64,000 bases of DNA. It comes from Woeseia sp. (GTDB lineage Bacteria; Pseudomonadota; Gammaproteobacteria; Steroidobacterales; UBA11654). Location of the stretch: contig BPCL01000001.1 of the NCBI GenBank assembly GCA_019653755.1, positions 431,980 to 495,979 on the forward strand, in the 5' to 3' direction. Of the stretch, positions 1 to 9,292 are shown in pieces. Both the position numbers and the translations under genes were made by a program. The notes beneath the pieces were generated by a model that worked only from the letters and a program-made list of their open reading frames with translations, did not search any database and was not told the origin of the DNA. Position 1 is the first letter of the stretch; every line of letters starts with the position of its first letter.

Positions 1-15
1 ATTTGGATTGAATAG

Positions 16-1591
16 ATGAACAATAAGACATATCCCGAAGTTGGTGGCAAATCAGCAAAAAAAGCCTTGGTCCTTTTGGTAATTGTTTATGTCTTTAATT
101 TTGTAGACCGACAAATTCTCTCAGTATTAGCAGAAGATATAAAAGCTGATCTAAATATTACCGATAGTGATTTAGGCTTCTTGTTTGGAACAGCATTTGC
201 TGTCTTTTATTCAATTTTTGGGATCCCTCTAGGAAAGCTTGCTGATGTTTGGTCAAGAAAGAATTTACTCAGTATCGGGTTAGCTACATGGAGCATAATG
301 ACTGCTCTTTCAGGAACAGCGAAATCATTCACAGCATTATCAGCCTATAGAATTGGTGTGGGGATTGGGGAATCCAGTGCCAGTCCAGCTTCATACTCAA
401 TTTTATCTGATTATTTTTCGCCAAAAATAAGATCTACCATACTTTCAATTTATTCAAGTGGAGTCTATCTAGGTGCTGGTATTGGCTTATTTCTAGGTGG
501 ATGGATCGTCCAATTATGGACCAATGCTTTCCCGGATCCAACAATTGCTCCATTTGGACTTAAAGGTTGGCAAGCAGCTTTTATGATAGTAGGTCTACCT
601 GGGGTAATTTTATCTTTCTTTACCTGGCGAATTGTTGAACCTAAAAGAGGCGGCAGCGAAGGCATAGAGACACCTGAAGAAAAACATCCGTTTAAAATGA
701 TGTTTAAAGAATTTATAGGTATTTCTCCATTTGGGATCTTGTATTCAGAAAAACCTCTAAAACCTTTTTTATTAATATTCTCTTTGGCTCACTTATCTTT
801 CTAATGTGTTTCCAACTTACTCAAATAACAGGGATTTAGTGCAGTGGACTGCTTTTGGTCTAGGAGCTTATATCTTAACTTGCTGGATTCAAAGTCTGCA
901 GATTAGGGAGCCGGTTACATTTGAAATGATCTTCGGGTCAAAGGCATTTATCCTCTCGACAATAGGCTTCCCGTTTATCTCATTTGTGACCTACTCTATG
1001 GCGGCTTTTGGGCCAGCATTTTATATGCGTAATCATGGCATTAACGAAGCAGAAGTTGCAACAATTCTTGGGCTAATGACTGCTTTCTTTGGAACAGCTG
1101 GGGTCATTGCAGGCGGGGTGATCGGAGATAAACTGAGGGAAAAATATATTAACGGGAGGTTATTTGTCGGCTTTGCGGTAATAATCATAGCTATCCCTTC
1201 TGGAATAGCATTCCTATATGAGGAAAATTTATATCTTTCTTATTTTTATTACGCCTTTTTCCAAATAGCTACACCGATGTGGGTTGGTATAGCGCCAGCA
1301 ACAGCTTCAGATCTAGTTATGCCAAGAATGAGGGGAGTCGCTGGTGCTTTTTATATCTTAATGGTAAGCATGTTAGGTCTAGCGCTAGGTCCATATTGTG
1401 TGGGTAAGTTAAGTGATATTTATTTCACCAATGGGCTCTGGGAAAGGGCAGAAGCATTAAGAGATGCTCTGGCCTCAGGTTTGTCGGTTTTATCCATAAC
1501 CACATTAGCCTTAATTGGCGCTTGTTATTATCTACCAAAGGAAGAAAAAACTAGGCTTGGGGAGAGCGAGAAGACTAGGCGAAGAAATTAA
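16..1591 (+). CDS. MFS transporter (frameshifted in this sequence)
   Basis: Major facilitator superfamily permease of the inner membrane; substrate not identifiable. The N-terminal half (16-804) carries the family signature after TM2-TM3 (GIPLGKLADVWSRK) and an acidic/glycine-rich TM4 region (GVGIGESSASPASYSILSD), which resembles the sugar-phosphate/spinster-type branch. The C-terminal half (806-1591) has the remaining transmembrane segments and the repeated-domain loop (GGVIGDKLREK). The two halves lie in different frames. The junction at about 780-830 appears to need two small indels, since an intermediate hydrophobic frame bridges them, so I join them as one gene of about 520 codons, normal for MFS. 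Its stop codon overlaps that of the convergent cupin gene. The break could be real decay, but indels are common in this part of the window. Confidence 0.8.
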
Positions 1592-2391
1592 TTAGAAGTG
1601 TCGTAGATTACCCAGATTTTAACGACTGTTTCTGGAACTGAAAATACGCCTTCCCAACCTGTGGGAACTACAACTCCTTCATTAGGACCTATCACCAATG
1701 TCGACCCGAGCTGTCGGTCATCTCTATGCCTCCTTTTAACACATACATGAACTCATCATAATCCAAAAAAGCGGGAATTGGCCTTTTGCTTCCCAAAGAC
1801 CAATCTGAAATGATTCATCTTTATTGGTAAAACTAAGCGCCCCTTTGGCACGAAGCTGATCTTTGTTTCCACCAGAAAATTCTTTTGTTGATAGCGTCAT
1901 AAAAATACTATCATTGTTGTAAATATTTCCAGCAACCTTGTTTAAATCCATTGATTTATCGTTCTCTGTTTGAGTCAGGCCGTCATAAATATAAATAATA
2001 CTAAATCCTTGGTTATCTAAAAGTTCCTGTCCAACCCTTAGGGGTCATGAAGCCCTTTACCCTTTCCCAAAAATATTCTTTTCTCCAGATGAATTGATTG
2101 TTTCAATTTTTACCTTCCTTGATCAGCATCCAAGTATTATATGGATATGGCGAATCCATAACTTCTTGGCCAGCTTTTGCCTTCCAAACCCCAACACTAA
2201 AATTCTCATCTTCACTTAAAAAAAGCTCGATATCACTTGCCTGCCATTCTGCATACCCTGAATCATAGGCTTCATATTTCCCTAGATTTAATTTGATCTA
2301 ATAATGATTGATTAACTTCTATTAATTCAGTGGCATTCAGGTTCAATGCAATAACTAGAAAGTAGAAACCTATTATTATCTGATTTTTCAT
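1588..2391 (-). pseudogene. Exported double-cupin protein (DUF861/EutQ-like), multiply frameshifted
   Basis: Joining several frames on the minus strand gives a protein of about 265 residues. It starts at ATG 2391 behind a good AGGAG site and begins with a hydrophobic signal peptide (MKNQIIIGFYFLVIALNLNA). Two similar halves follow. Each ends in the cupin motif typical of DUF861/ureidoglycine aminohydrolase-like cupins: PKGWTGTF at about 2020-2050, then PTGWEGVFSVPETVVKIWVIYD just before the stop. I count about six frame changes in 800 bases; several fit single-base changes in A, G or C runs. That density is well above neighbouring core genes, so true decay is possible as well as sequencing error. 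It lies downstream of two hotdog-fold genes on the same strand. Function unknown; the bicupin assignment is fairly secure, the coordinates of the internal breaks are not. Confidence 0.6.
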
Positions 2392-2406
2392 TATCTCTCC
2401 TAAAGA

Positions 2407-2885
2407 TTACTTTTTTTTTTTTCAATCTAAGCTCAAAATTAAGATCACCAAACTGGTTTTGATCTTCAGAAAATTTTTGCGTTTGATTTATAAGGGTTTC
2501 AGGCATATCTACTGTTCTTCTGGTCTTCATATCCACTGTGCACTATGGTTTCAGAGATAGAGGAAAGCTCATCGTTAGAATTTAATAAAACGCCGACAAT
2601 ATGAATAAGCTTATTGTTGTAATCATGAATCCTAAATCTAGGGTATATCTTTTCGCCCAAAAGAAACTCTTTTAGATACCTCAAGCTGTCTTCAATAGCA
2701 AAACATGAGAAGCCTTCATCAAAATACTCTTTGCTATACCCTATCTCCTCAAACAATGCTCTGGAATAGGTGTCATAGGCCTCTAGGTAATAAGCCACAT
2801 TCATATGACCGTTAATGTCACACATATCTTCTGTAACCAGCTTTGCATCAGATGCATAAGGAAATAAAGTCTTGATGTCGTTCAT
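2407..2885 (-). CDS. Hotdog-fold acyl-CoA thioesterase (frameshifted)
   Basis: Likely 4HBT-type thioesterase. The first 118 residues (from 2885) show the typical opening of the family, with DINGHMNVAYYLEAYD forming the N-terminal active-site region, followed by beta strands ending in ISETIVH. At about 2530 the frame changes. The other frame continues with MKTRRTVDMPETLI, the expected TRR..P ending of these enzymes, so one extra base is likely there. The C terminus runs into a 12-base T run (2411-2422 on the plus strand). A second slip in it would bring in a TAA at 2407-2409, just before the Shine-Dalgarno site of the cupin gene, and I use that as the probable end. Thirteen bases separate it from the DUF4442 gene upstream. 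Substrate unknown. Confidence 0.65.
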
Positions 2886-2898
2886 AAAATCTACCGTA

Positions 2899-3354
2899 CT
2901 ACAGTTTTTTTACATTCATATTAATTTGTGCAGTAAAAACAACTTCATCATTAATATCCTTTATCTCAACAGGAACAATCTTATCGCCCTCTTCTTCCCA
3001 ATTAATATTTCTTCCATCTGCAACTGCCACAAGATCTGTTTTAGCTTTTTTTAAATATTGAACTGACATTCCTGATGGCAACCATCTTGTGTTATCAGGA
3101 AGAGAAACCTCAGTTAACAATCCACCTGATAATTCAGCCATGTTGCACATCGCAATTGCATGCACGGTTTTAATATGATTAGTAACCGCCCTTCTCTTTC
3201 TCATTGAGACGGAACAATATCCATGATCGAGCTCTGTTATAACTGGTTTTATAGAGGAAAAATATGGTGTTAAAACACATACCATTTTACTGAAAATTCT
3301 CTTCCCTAAAGGAAATTGAGCTAGTCTTTTGTATACTTTTAGTGTTTTTTGCAT
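2899..3354 (-). CDS. DUF4442 hotdog-fold protein (putative thioesterase)
   Basis: A 151-residue protein of the DUF4442/YiiD C-terminal type, a hotdog-fold family related to acyl-CoA thioesterases. Recognisable parts are the basic segment MRKRRAVTNHIKTVHAIAMCNMAELSGG (about residues 51-78), where the conserved H/N and the long central helix of the hotdog lie, and the strand pattern LPSGMSVQYLKKAKTDLVAVAD. No signal peptide. It is the first gene of a three-gene minus-strand run with a second hotdog protein and the broken double cupin, and is divergent from the foldase gene at 3394 with 39 bases between. Substrate and pathway cannot be read from the sequence. Confidence 0.75.
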   Translation of the reverse strand: MQKTLKVYKRLAQFPLGKRIFSKMVCVLTPYFSSIKPVITELDHGYCSVSMRKRRAVTNHIKTVHAIAMCNMAELSGGLLTEVSLPDNTRWLPSGMSVQYLKKAKTDLVAVADGRNINWEEEGDKIVPVEIKDINDEVVFTAQINMNVKKL

Positions 3355-3393
3355 CGTAATATTATTTCATATGTATTAAAGGTTAGATAGAAA

Positions 3394-4236
3394 ATGAGTT
3401 TACAATCAAAACTATTGCTCTTCTCTAGTTTACTAGGAGCGATTATAGCTATTGGGTCTATAATTGAAAGTAACGAAAATTATAATGAGTTACCAGATCA
3501 TATAGCAGCTACAGTTAATGGGGTGGTCATTGACCAACAGAAATTGAATACCGCAATAAGCCTCATAGCAAGCGACCGAAGAGAGGCAATAACTGAAAAG
3601 GATGAAAGATTAGCTCTTGATCGAATCATCGAAGAAGAATTATTGGTTCAACATGCCTTCGAAAATGGGTTTATAAACGTTGATGACAATATTAGAAAAA
3701 CAATAGTCCGCTCTGTAGTTGATTCCATTGTCGAACAATCCAACACGTTGATACCAGATGATAATACCCTTAAAGAGTTTTATGAAAATCATCAGGCAAT
3801 TTTCTCGATCGACGAACAAGTTAGAATTATTATCTTTAACTCCGAAAATATAGACGATGCGAACAGAGCCAAAATTATTTGGGATGATCAAAAAGATGAA
3901 GCCTCAGTTTTTAATAACATAGACAGCATTAGTAAATGGGATCTACCAAATGGTTATATACCTATAATGACTCTGCCCCGCCTAATTGGTCCAAATCTCG
4001 CAACAATAGCTAAAGAACTGCAAATAAGTGAAGTAAGCGCTCCAATAAGAACAGCTCCAGGCTACAGCATCGTGGCTTTAATTGATAAAAAAGAAAAACA
4101 AGTATTTGAATTCGAGGACATTAAAGAGATCGTTATACAAGAATATAGAAGACGATCAAGAGACGAAATTCTCTCTAGTCTACTCAAAGATTTAACGCTA
4201 AGGGCAGATATTAAGATAAACAGTAACCTAGATTAA
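3394..4236 (+). CDS. Parvulin-type peptidyl-prolyl isomerase, membrane-anchored/periplasmic
   Basis: 280 residues. An N-terminal hydrophobic stretch (residues about 7-24) acts as signal or anchor. It is followed by a SurA_N/PpiC-like chaperone region beginning AATVNGVVIDQQKL, then helices with LALDRIIEEELLVQHAFENG, the usual layout of SurA/PpiD/PrsA relatives. The C-terminal part (about 140-240) is a divergent parvulin domain with EQVRIIIFN and a segment ending in APIRTAPGYSIVALIDKKE. It is a putative foldase acting outside the cytoplasmic membrane. The stop overlaps the start of the next gene by one base (TAATG), so it is translationally coupled to the HupE/UreJ gene, which suggests that its client is encoded in the same operon. 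Function by family only. Confidence 0.8.
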   Translation: MSLQSKLLLFSSLLGAIIAIGSIIESNENYNELPDHIAATVNGVVIDQQKLNTAISLIASDRREAITEKDERLALDRIIEEELLVQHAFENGFINVDDNIRKTIVRSVVDSIVEQSNTLIPDDNTLKEFYENHQAIFSIDEQVRIIIFNSENIDDANRAKIIWDDQKDEASVFNNIDSISKWDLPNGYIPIMTLPRLIGPNLATIAKELQISEVSAPIRTAPGYSIVALIDKKEKQVFEFEDIKEIVIQEYRRRSRDEILSSLLKDLTLRADIKINSNLD

Positions 4237-5454
4237 TGATTCGCTTACCAAGAACATATCTCTTCGGTTTTATTATCTTTGGTTTAATAAGCTCCATATC
4301 ACAAAATGTGTTCGCTCACACCAGAAGTGTTTCCTATTCAAACTGGTTAATTACAGAATCTGAAATAATAATGACATTTACAGTCCCTGCCAGGGAAGTA
4401 ACAAAATTAGATGAATATAAACTCTTATATCCTGATCTAAATGCCAGTTTGCAAAAACATTTATCAAACTCAATCGTACCGACCCCTGAATTAGAATTGG
4501 TTGAATCTAAACCCGTAAGAACCGAACAGGGAACGGTCGGCACCGAGCATACCTATAGATTAGAGAACATAAACCTTCTAAACATTAGAATCGATAGCTT
4601 CTTTCCAATAGCACCAGGGCACACTCATTACGCAACTATTAAAGATGAAAAGATGAGTCATAGGACCGTTATTATCAACCAGAAAAACAAATCCATTAAC
4701 TTGATTTCTAATCAAACAGAGATCGCCAATAAAGGGATTCAAGGAAATGTTTTCCGACTACATTAATTTAGGTTTTTTTCATATCCTAAGCGGTTTAGAT
4801 CATTTGGTTTTTCTTCTGGTCTTGCTATTGTTATGCACCAGCCTTAAGCAACTAGTACTTGCTGCCACTGGGTTTACTATTGGCCACAGTGTTACTTTGT
4901 TTTTGGCAGCATCCAATCTAATAATTCCTAAAATGCAGGTCATTGAATCTCTCATAGGTTTAACAATAGTGATAGCAAGTATAGAAGCAATCAGACTTCC
5001 GAGTAGAGAATTAAAGAGGTTAAGAGAACTGATCATAGTATTTATTGGATTTGCTCTTATATTGTCTATCTTCACATCGTTTTTAAGCAATACATTGTTA
5101 ATCATTGGTATTGCCCTTTTAGTAATAAGTGTCTTAACGTTAATGGAAGATGAGGATACCTCCACTAGGTATCGACCAGCTTTAGCTGCGATATTTGGAA
5201 CGATTCATGGGTTTGGTTTTGCTAATGTCCTAAGCGAGATTGAAATCATCAAATCCAACTTCCTAATAGCCTTATTTGGCTTTAATATTGGAGTTGAATT
5301 AGGTCAGATTCTTGTGCTCGCTTTCCTCTGGCCAGCTTTTTTATTGATAAGCAAAGAACCAAATCAAAACCACTTCATTGAAATTAGATCTGTGCTATCT
5401 TCTATCTTATTAGCAATTGGTCTATATTGGTTTATTACAAGATCTTTTATATAA
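4236..5454 (+). CDS. HupE/UreJ family membrane protein with extracytoplasmic N-terminal domain (frameshifted)
   Basis: The first part (4236-4766) has a signal peptide ending at FA, then a mature N terminus beginning HTRSVSYSNW and a beta-rich domain of about 145 residues. The second part (from about 4755) is a polytopic domain beginning NLGFFHILSGLDHLVFLL, with further histidine motifs GFTIGHSVTLFLA and GTIHGFGFAN, the signatures of the HupE/UreJ_2 family. HupE and UreJ relatives are linked to nickel or cobalt handling. The two parts lie in frames offset by one, and removing one T from the run near 4756 joins them into about 405 residues, the usual layout for the family, so I annotate one gene. 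Two overlapping genes remain possible. It is coupled to the foldase gene upstream and lies 28 bases before the DUF3604 gene. The transported ion is inferred, not shown. Confidence 0.75.
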
Positions 5455-5482
5455 AGATAAGAATTATATGGGGAGTGAATAG

Positions 5483-7786
5483 ATGAGAAAATTTTTGAGA
5501 TCATTAATTCTAATTGTATTGATAATTTCCATACCTTTAGCCATTGCACTCTATATAATCTCACCGCAATCATTAAGTGATAATTTTAGAACGAATCCCT
5601 TTACTGAAGAAACTATAACCAATAAAACAAGACCCATAGACTCTTTAGCAAAAGAAAAACAAATTCTTTGGGGTGATACACACGTTCATACCACCTATTC
5701 TATGGATGCTTTCTATATGTCATTGCCGATGATGTATGGTTCAAGGGGAGCATTCCCACCAGCTTTTGCATGTGATTATGCTCGATTTATTTCCCAGCTT
5801 GATTTCTATGTCTTAACCGATCATGCAGAATCTTACACACCAAGAACATGGAAAGATCAGGTGGATAGCGTGCGTCAATGTAATGCTGTTTCTGGTGATG
5901 AGAACAACCCTGACCTTGTGGCTTTTATTGGTTGGGAATGGACTCAAGCAGGAGCTACCCCTCAAACACACTACGGTCATCATAATGTGATGTTTAAAGA
6001 TTATAAAGAAGGCATGATTCCAGATCGGCCTATTGCTTCTGGAGGAGCTGTGTCCAATCTTCTTAGAACCCAATTAGCTGATGTAAATAGAGACATGTAC
6101 CTTATGGATCCATTGAATAGTGAATATTACTTTTCTTTTATAGACTATCTAGATCTTATTCAAGCTACGCCTAATTGTGAAAAAGGAATCCCTTCAAATT
6201 ATCTTCCAGAAGACTGTTACGAAACTGCAGATACCCCAGGTGAATTGTATGCGAAACTTGATGACTGGGGTTTTAATGCAGAAGTGATTCCACACGGTAC
6301 GACCTGGGGCTTTTACACGCCTCAAGCATCAACTTGGAAAGAATATACAAGAACTTCAAAGAACATTAGACCAGATTATAACAGCGTCGTTGAGATCTAT
6401 TCAGGTCACGGCAATTCTGAACAATTCTATGATTTCTTAGAAGTTAACACTGATGAAAATGGCAACATTAGTTGCCCTGAACCCACATCAAATTATCTGC
6501 CTTCGTGTTATCAAGCGGGAGTGATTATGAAACAACTCTGCCTAGATGAAGGGAAATCAGAATCAATTTGTGCTGATCTTGCAACAAAAACTAGAGATGA
6601 ATTTAATAAGTTCCCTGGAGCATCAGGCATTAGAGTACTCTTTGGAGCTGATAATCAATCTTGGCTTGATGCCGGGCAAGCTAGAAACACCTACTTACCA
6701 GCTTTCAATTACAGACCAAAAAAATCTGTGCAATACGCACTAGCCTTGAGAAATGAAGGATATGGCGATGATAAAGATCGATTTCGTTGGGGGTTTATTG
6801 GCTCCAGTGATACTCATTCGTCTCGAGCTGGTCATGGGTTTAAACAGTTATTAAGAGATAATGCAACCGAATCCACAGGAGCCGCCAGTAAAGCATGGAG
6901 AAAAATGATAAACCCTGTATCTGCCGAAAAAAGAGTCGCTAGGTTAAGAACAATAGAGGAACTCAACCAACTCACAGGAGCAACCATCATTGATACTGAA
7001 CGACAAATGAGTTTTTTCACTCTTGGTGGGTTAATGGCAGTCCATTCGGAAGGTCGTGATCGAGATTCAATTTGGCAGGCCATGAAACGAAAAGAGGTAT
7101 TTGCAACCACTGGTCATAGAATCCTAGTCTGGTTTGATTTATTGAATGAAGATGGTGATTTACCGATGGGTTCTGTAACTCAACAATCTGAAAATCCAAA
7201 CTTTAGAGTAAAAGCCATGGGATCTTTTAAGCAACTTCCAGGATGTCCTGATTATGTTAAAGAAGCTTTAACAGTCAGACGACTCGAAAAAATGGCTGAT
7301 AATGAATGTTATAACCCGTCTGATGATCGTTACCGCATAGAACGAATTGAAATCATTCGTATTAAGCCTCAGATCAATTCTGATGAAGACCCTATCAATC
7401 TCATTGAAGATGTTTGGAAAAGCTTCCTATGCGATCCTGACAGTCTTGAATGCACTGTAGAGTTTAGTGATGATGAATTTGAAGCTAATTCAAGGGATAC
7501 TCTTTATTACGCAAGAGTTATTGAGGAAGATACACCTTTAGTTAATGGCGGTAATTTAAGAACAAAGTTTGACAATGAAGGTAATCCGATCTCAGTTGAG
7601 CCTTGCCATGCTGATTACCGACTCGATTACACAGAACAATGTCTTGGTCCTGGTGGACATAGAGCATGGTCTTCGCCTATTTTTATTGACTACAAAGAAA
7701 AAAAGGTTGTTGCTATAATCGCCGATGAACCTAATATCGAATTAGAGACAAACAATGACATCATTGAGCAACCCTCGATTAACTAA
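5483..7786 (+). CDS. DUF3604 protein, membrane-anchored PHP-like putative metallohydrolase
   Basis: 767 residues with an N-terminal signal/anchor (about residues 5-26), so the body should lie in the periplasm. It belongs to DUF3604, an uncharacterised family with PHP-like metal-binding motifs. Visible candidate ligands are GDTHVHTTYS (His67, His69), LTDHAE (Asp113, His114), GWEWTQ (Glu152), the histidines at about 163-167, and GSSDTHSSRAGHG (Asp443, His445). The C-terminal third is acidic and strand-rich, with the wording of an add-on domain common in this family. The start is ATG at 5483 behind GGGAGTG. The 3' end overlaps the flavoprotein gene by 32 bases. The motifs suggest a metal-dependent hydrolase, perhaps of phosphoesters, but no substrate is known for the family. 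Confidence 0.85.
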   Translation: MRKFLRSLILIVLIISIPLAIALYIISPQSLSDNFRTNPFTEETITNKTRPIDSLAKEKQILWGDTHVHTTYSMDAFYMSLPMMYGSRGAFPPAFACDYARFISQLDFYVLTDHAESYTPRTWKDQVDSVRQCNAVSGDENNPDLVAFIGWEWTQAGATPQTHYGHHNVMFKDYKEGMIPDRPIASGGAVSNLLRTQLADVNRDMYLMDPLNSEYYFSFIDYLDLIQATPNCEKGIPSNYLPEDCYETADTPGELYAKLDDWGFNAEVIPHGTTWGFYTPQASTWKEYTRTSKNIRPDYNSVVEIYSGHGNSEQFYDFLEVNTDENGNISCPEPTSNYLPSCYQAGVIMKQLCLDEGKSESICADLATKTRDEFNKFPGASGIRVLFGADNQSWLDAGQARNTYLPAFNYRPKKSVQYALALRNEGYGDDKDRFRWGFIGSSDTHSSRAGHGFKQLLRDNATESTGAASKAWRKMINPVSAEKRVARLRTIEELNQLTGATIIDTERQMSFFTLGGLMAVHSEGRDRDSIWQAMKRKEVFATTGHRILVWFDLLNEDGDLPMGSVTQQSENPNFRVKAMGSFKQLPGCPDYVKEALTVRRLEKMADNECYNPSDDRYRIERIEIIRIKPQINSDEDPINLIEDVWKSFLCDPDSLECTVEFSDDEFEANSRDTLYYARVIEEDTPLVNGGNLRTKFDNEGNPISVEPCHADYRLDYTEQCLGPGGHRAWSSPIFIDYKEKKVVAIIADEPNIELETNNDIIEQPSIN

Positions 7787-9287
7787 ACGAGAATTTCTCA
7801 AATACAGCACAGGGCTATTATCTGCTGCTGTTCTGCCCTACCCCTATCAAGCAGCCTTAGCTAATGATCATTGGGATGTAATAGTTATTGGTGGAGGCAC
7901 AGCCGGATTGCCAGCAGCCATCTTTGCTGCTAAACGTGGCCTTAAAGTTTTAGTTATCGAGAAAGCCTCAGTGATCGGTGGCACTTTATTTGTCTCAACA
8001 GGTCAAATTTCAGGTGCCGGCACAGTTTTCCAAGAAAGAAAAGGTATTAAAGATTCTCCCGATCAACATTATGACGACATTATGAGAATTAATAACAATA
8101 CCTCTGATCCAGTTCTTACCAGAATCCTAGTGGATCATGCTGGACCGACCATCAATTGGCTTGCAAAGAACGGTTACACTATCTTTGAGAATCATCCCGT
8201 TAAAAAAATGGCTCATGATGCCTTTTCAGTTGCTAGATATCAGCAGGGGCCCAAGGGTACCACGAGCCCATGGGGTGGTGGTATTGCAATCTTAAATGCT
8301 ATAAAACCAATAGTAGAACAAGAGATTAATAATGGTTCTATTACAATCCTTCTAGAAACCAGTGCGAATGATCTTATCCAGTCTTCCGACGGAGAGATCA
8401 AAGGTGTGGTTGTTGAAAATAACCTGGGCAATATTCTTGAGTACAGAGGTGAAAAAGTTATTCTCGCCTCTGGAGGATGCGCTTCAAACCCTAGGCTTTA
8501 TGAAGAGTTACATGGAGTGCCACTATACTGTCAAATGGCCTACCCCCAAAGTCAAGGCGCAGGATTAATTCTGGGCCAATCGGTTGGCGGTTATCTTAGA
8601 GGTGGAGAGAAATACTCACCTTTGTATGGAATGATCCTCTCTGATGACAAAGTACCCTCAACACCCTACGGTGTAGCAAGAAATGTCATGGAAAGATTGC
8701 CTTGGGAAATTCTAGTCAACTCACAGGGTAAAAGATTTGTAAAGGAAGATCATGAAAGTGTTGATCACATCGAACATCGAATTGGTGAACAACCTGCTCA
8801 TAGACATTGGACTATCGTCGATCAAAGAATGCTCGATGAAATGCCTGAGATAATCTACGACTGGCCAAATAAAAGAATCATGGATGAATCGAATAATCAC
8901 TCCATGTTTAAAAGCGCAAACAGTATAAGAGATCTCGCTATAAAATCTGGCTTACACCCTAGAAATCTTGAATTGACCGTTCAGGAATACAACAACAATC
9001 TCAACAATAATCGTGCAGATGAATTTGGCAGACAGCATCGTCCCTTACCTCTGGTTAAAGGTCCATTCTATTCAATAAGAATGAGTGGGTGGAGTTTATG
9101 TTCATTTGCTGGACTGGGTGTTAACGGAAATTTTGAAGTTACAAAACCATCAGGAGAGTCAATTAAAAATCTTTATGCTATCGGTGAAGTTATTGGCTTT
9201 GGTTCAACTTCAGGTAACGCTTACGTTAATGGTATGGGAGTAACACCAGCGCTTACTTACGGTAAGCTCTTGGGAGAAAGAATATAA
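7755..9287 (+). CDS. Exported FAD-dependent fumarate reductase/ketosteroid dehydrogenase-like oxidoreductase
   Basis: 510 residues. The N terminus (TKREFLKYSTGLLSAAVLP) looks like a Tat signal with KR in place of RR, followed by an Ala-rich cleavage region at about residue 36. The FAD-binding Rossmann motif VIGGGTAGLPAA lies at about 44-56. The FAD_binding_2 family pattern continues with GGTLFVSTGQISGAG and an end motif ...GEVIGFGSTSGNAYVNGMG typical of fumarate reductase, KstD and urocanate reductase relatives. The active-site details that would separate these substrates are not clear. The gene overlaps the DUF3604 gene by 32 bases, which implies co-translation. It probably reduces or dehydrogenates an organic substrate outside the cytoplasm; the electron donor is not encoded here. 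Confidence 0.75.
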   Translation: MTSLSNPRLTKREFLKYSTGLLSAAVLPYPYQAALANDHWDVIVIGGGTAGLPAAIFAAKRGLKVLVIEKASVIGGTLFVSTGQISGAGTVFQERKGIKDSPDQHYDDIMRINNNTSDPVLTRILVDHAGPTINWLAKNGYTIFENHPVKKMAHDAFSVARYQQGPKGTTSPWGGGIAILNAIKPIVEQEINNGSITILLETSANDLIQSSDGEIKGVVVENNLGNILEYRGEKVILASGGCASNPRLYEELHGVPLYCQMAYPQSQGAGLILGQSVGGYLRGGEKYSPLYGMILSDDKVPSTPYGVARNVMERLPWEILVNSQGKRFVKEDHESVDHIEHRIGEQPAHRHWTIVDQRMLDEMPEIIYDWPNKRIMDESNNHSMFKSANSIRDLAIKSGLHPRNLELTVQEYNNNLNNNRADEFGRQHRPLPLVKGPFYSIRMSGWSLCSFAGLGVNGNFEVTKPSGESIKNLYAIGEVIGFGSTSGNAYVNGMGVTPALTYGKLLGERI

Positions 9288-9292
9288 GGGAT

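Noticed and set aside
2411-2422. Run of 12 T as the tail of an intrinsic terminator
   Set aside because: No GC-rich stem precedes it on either strand, and it lies at the end of the thioesterase gene where it likely causes a frame slip.
4800-5165. Minus-strand 121-residue frame inside the HupE gene
   Set aside because: Complement of a hydrophobic membrane domain; no family features.
4747-5454. HupE/UreJ membrane domain as a separate gene overlapping the one before
   Set aside because: Family members carry both domains in one chain and a one-base change joins them; kept only as an alternative in the entry.
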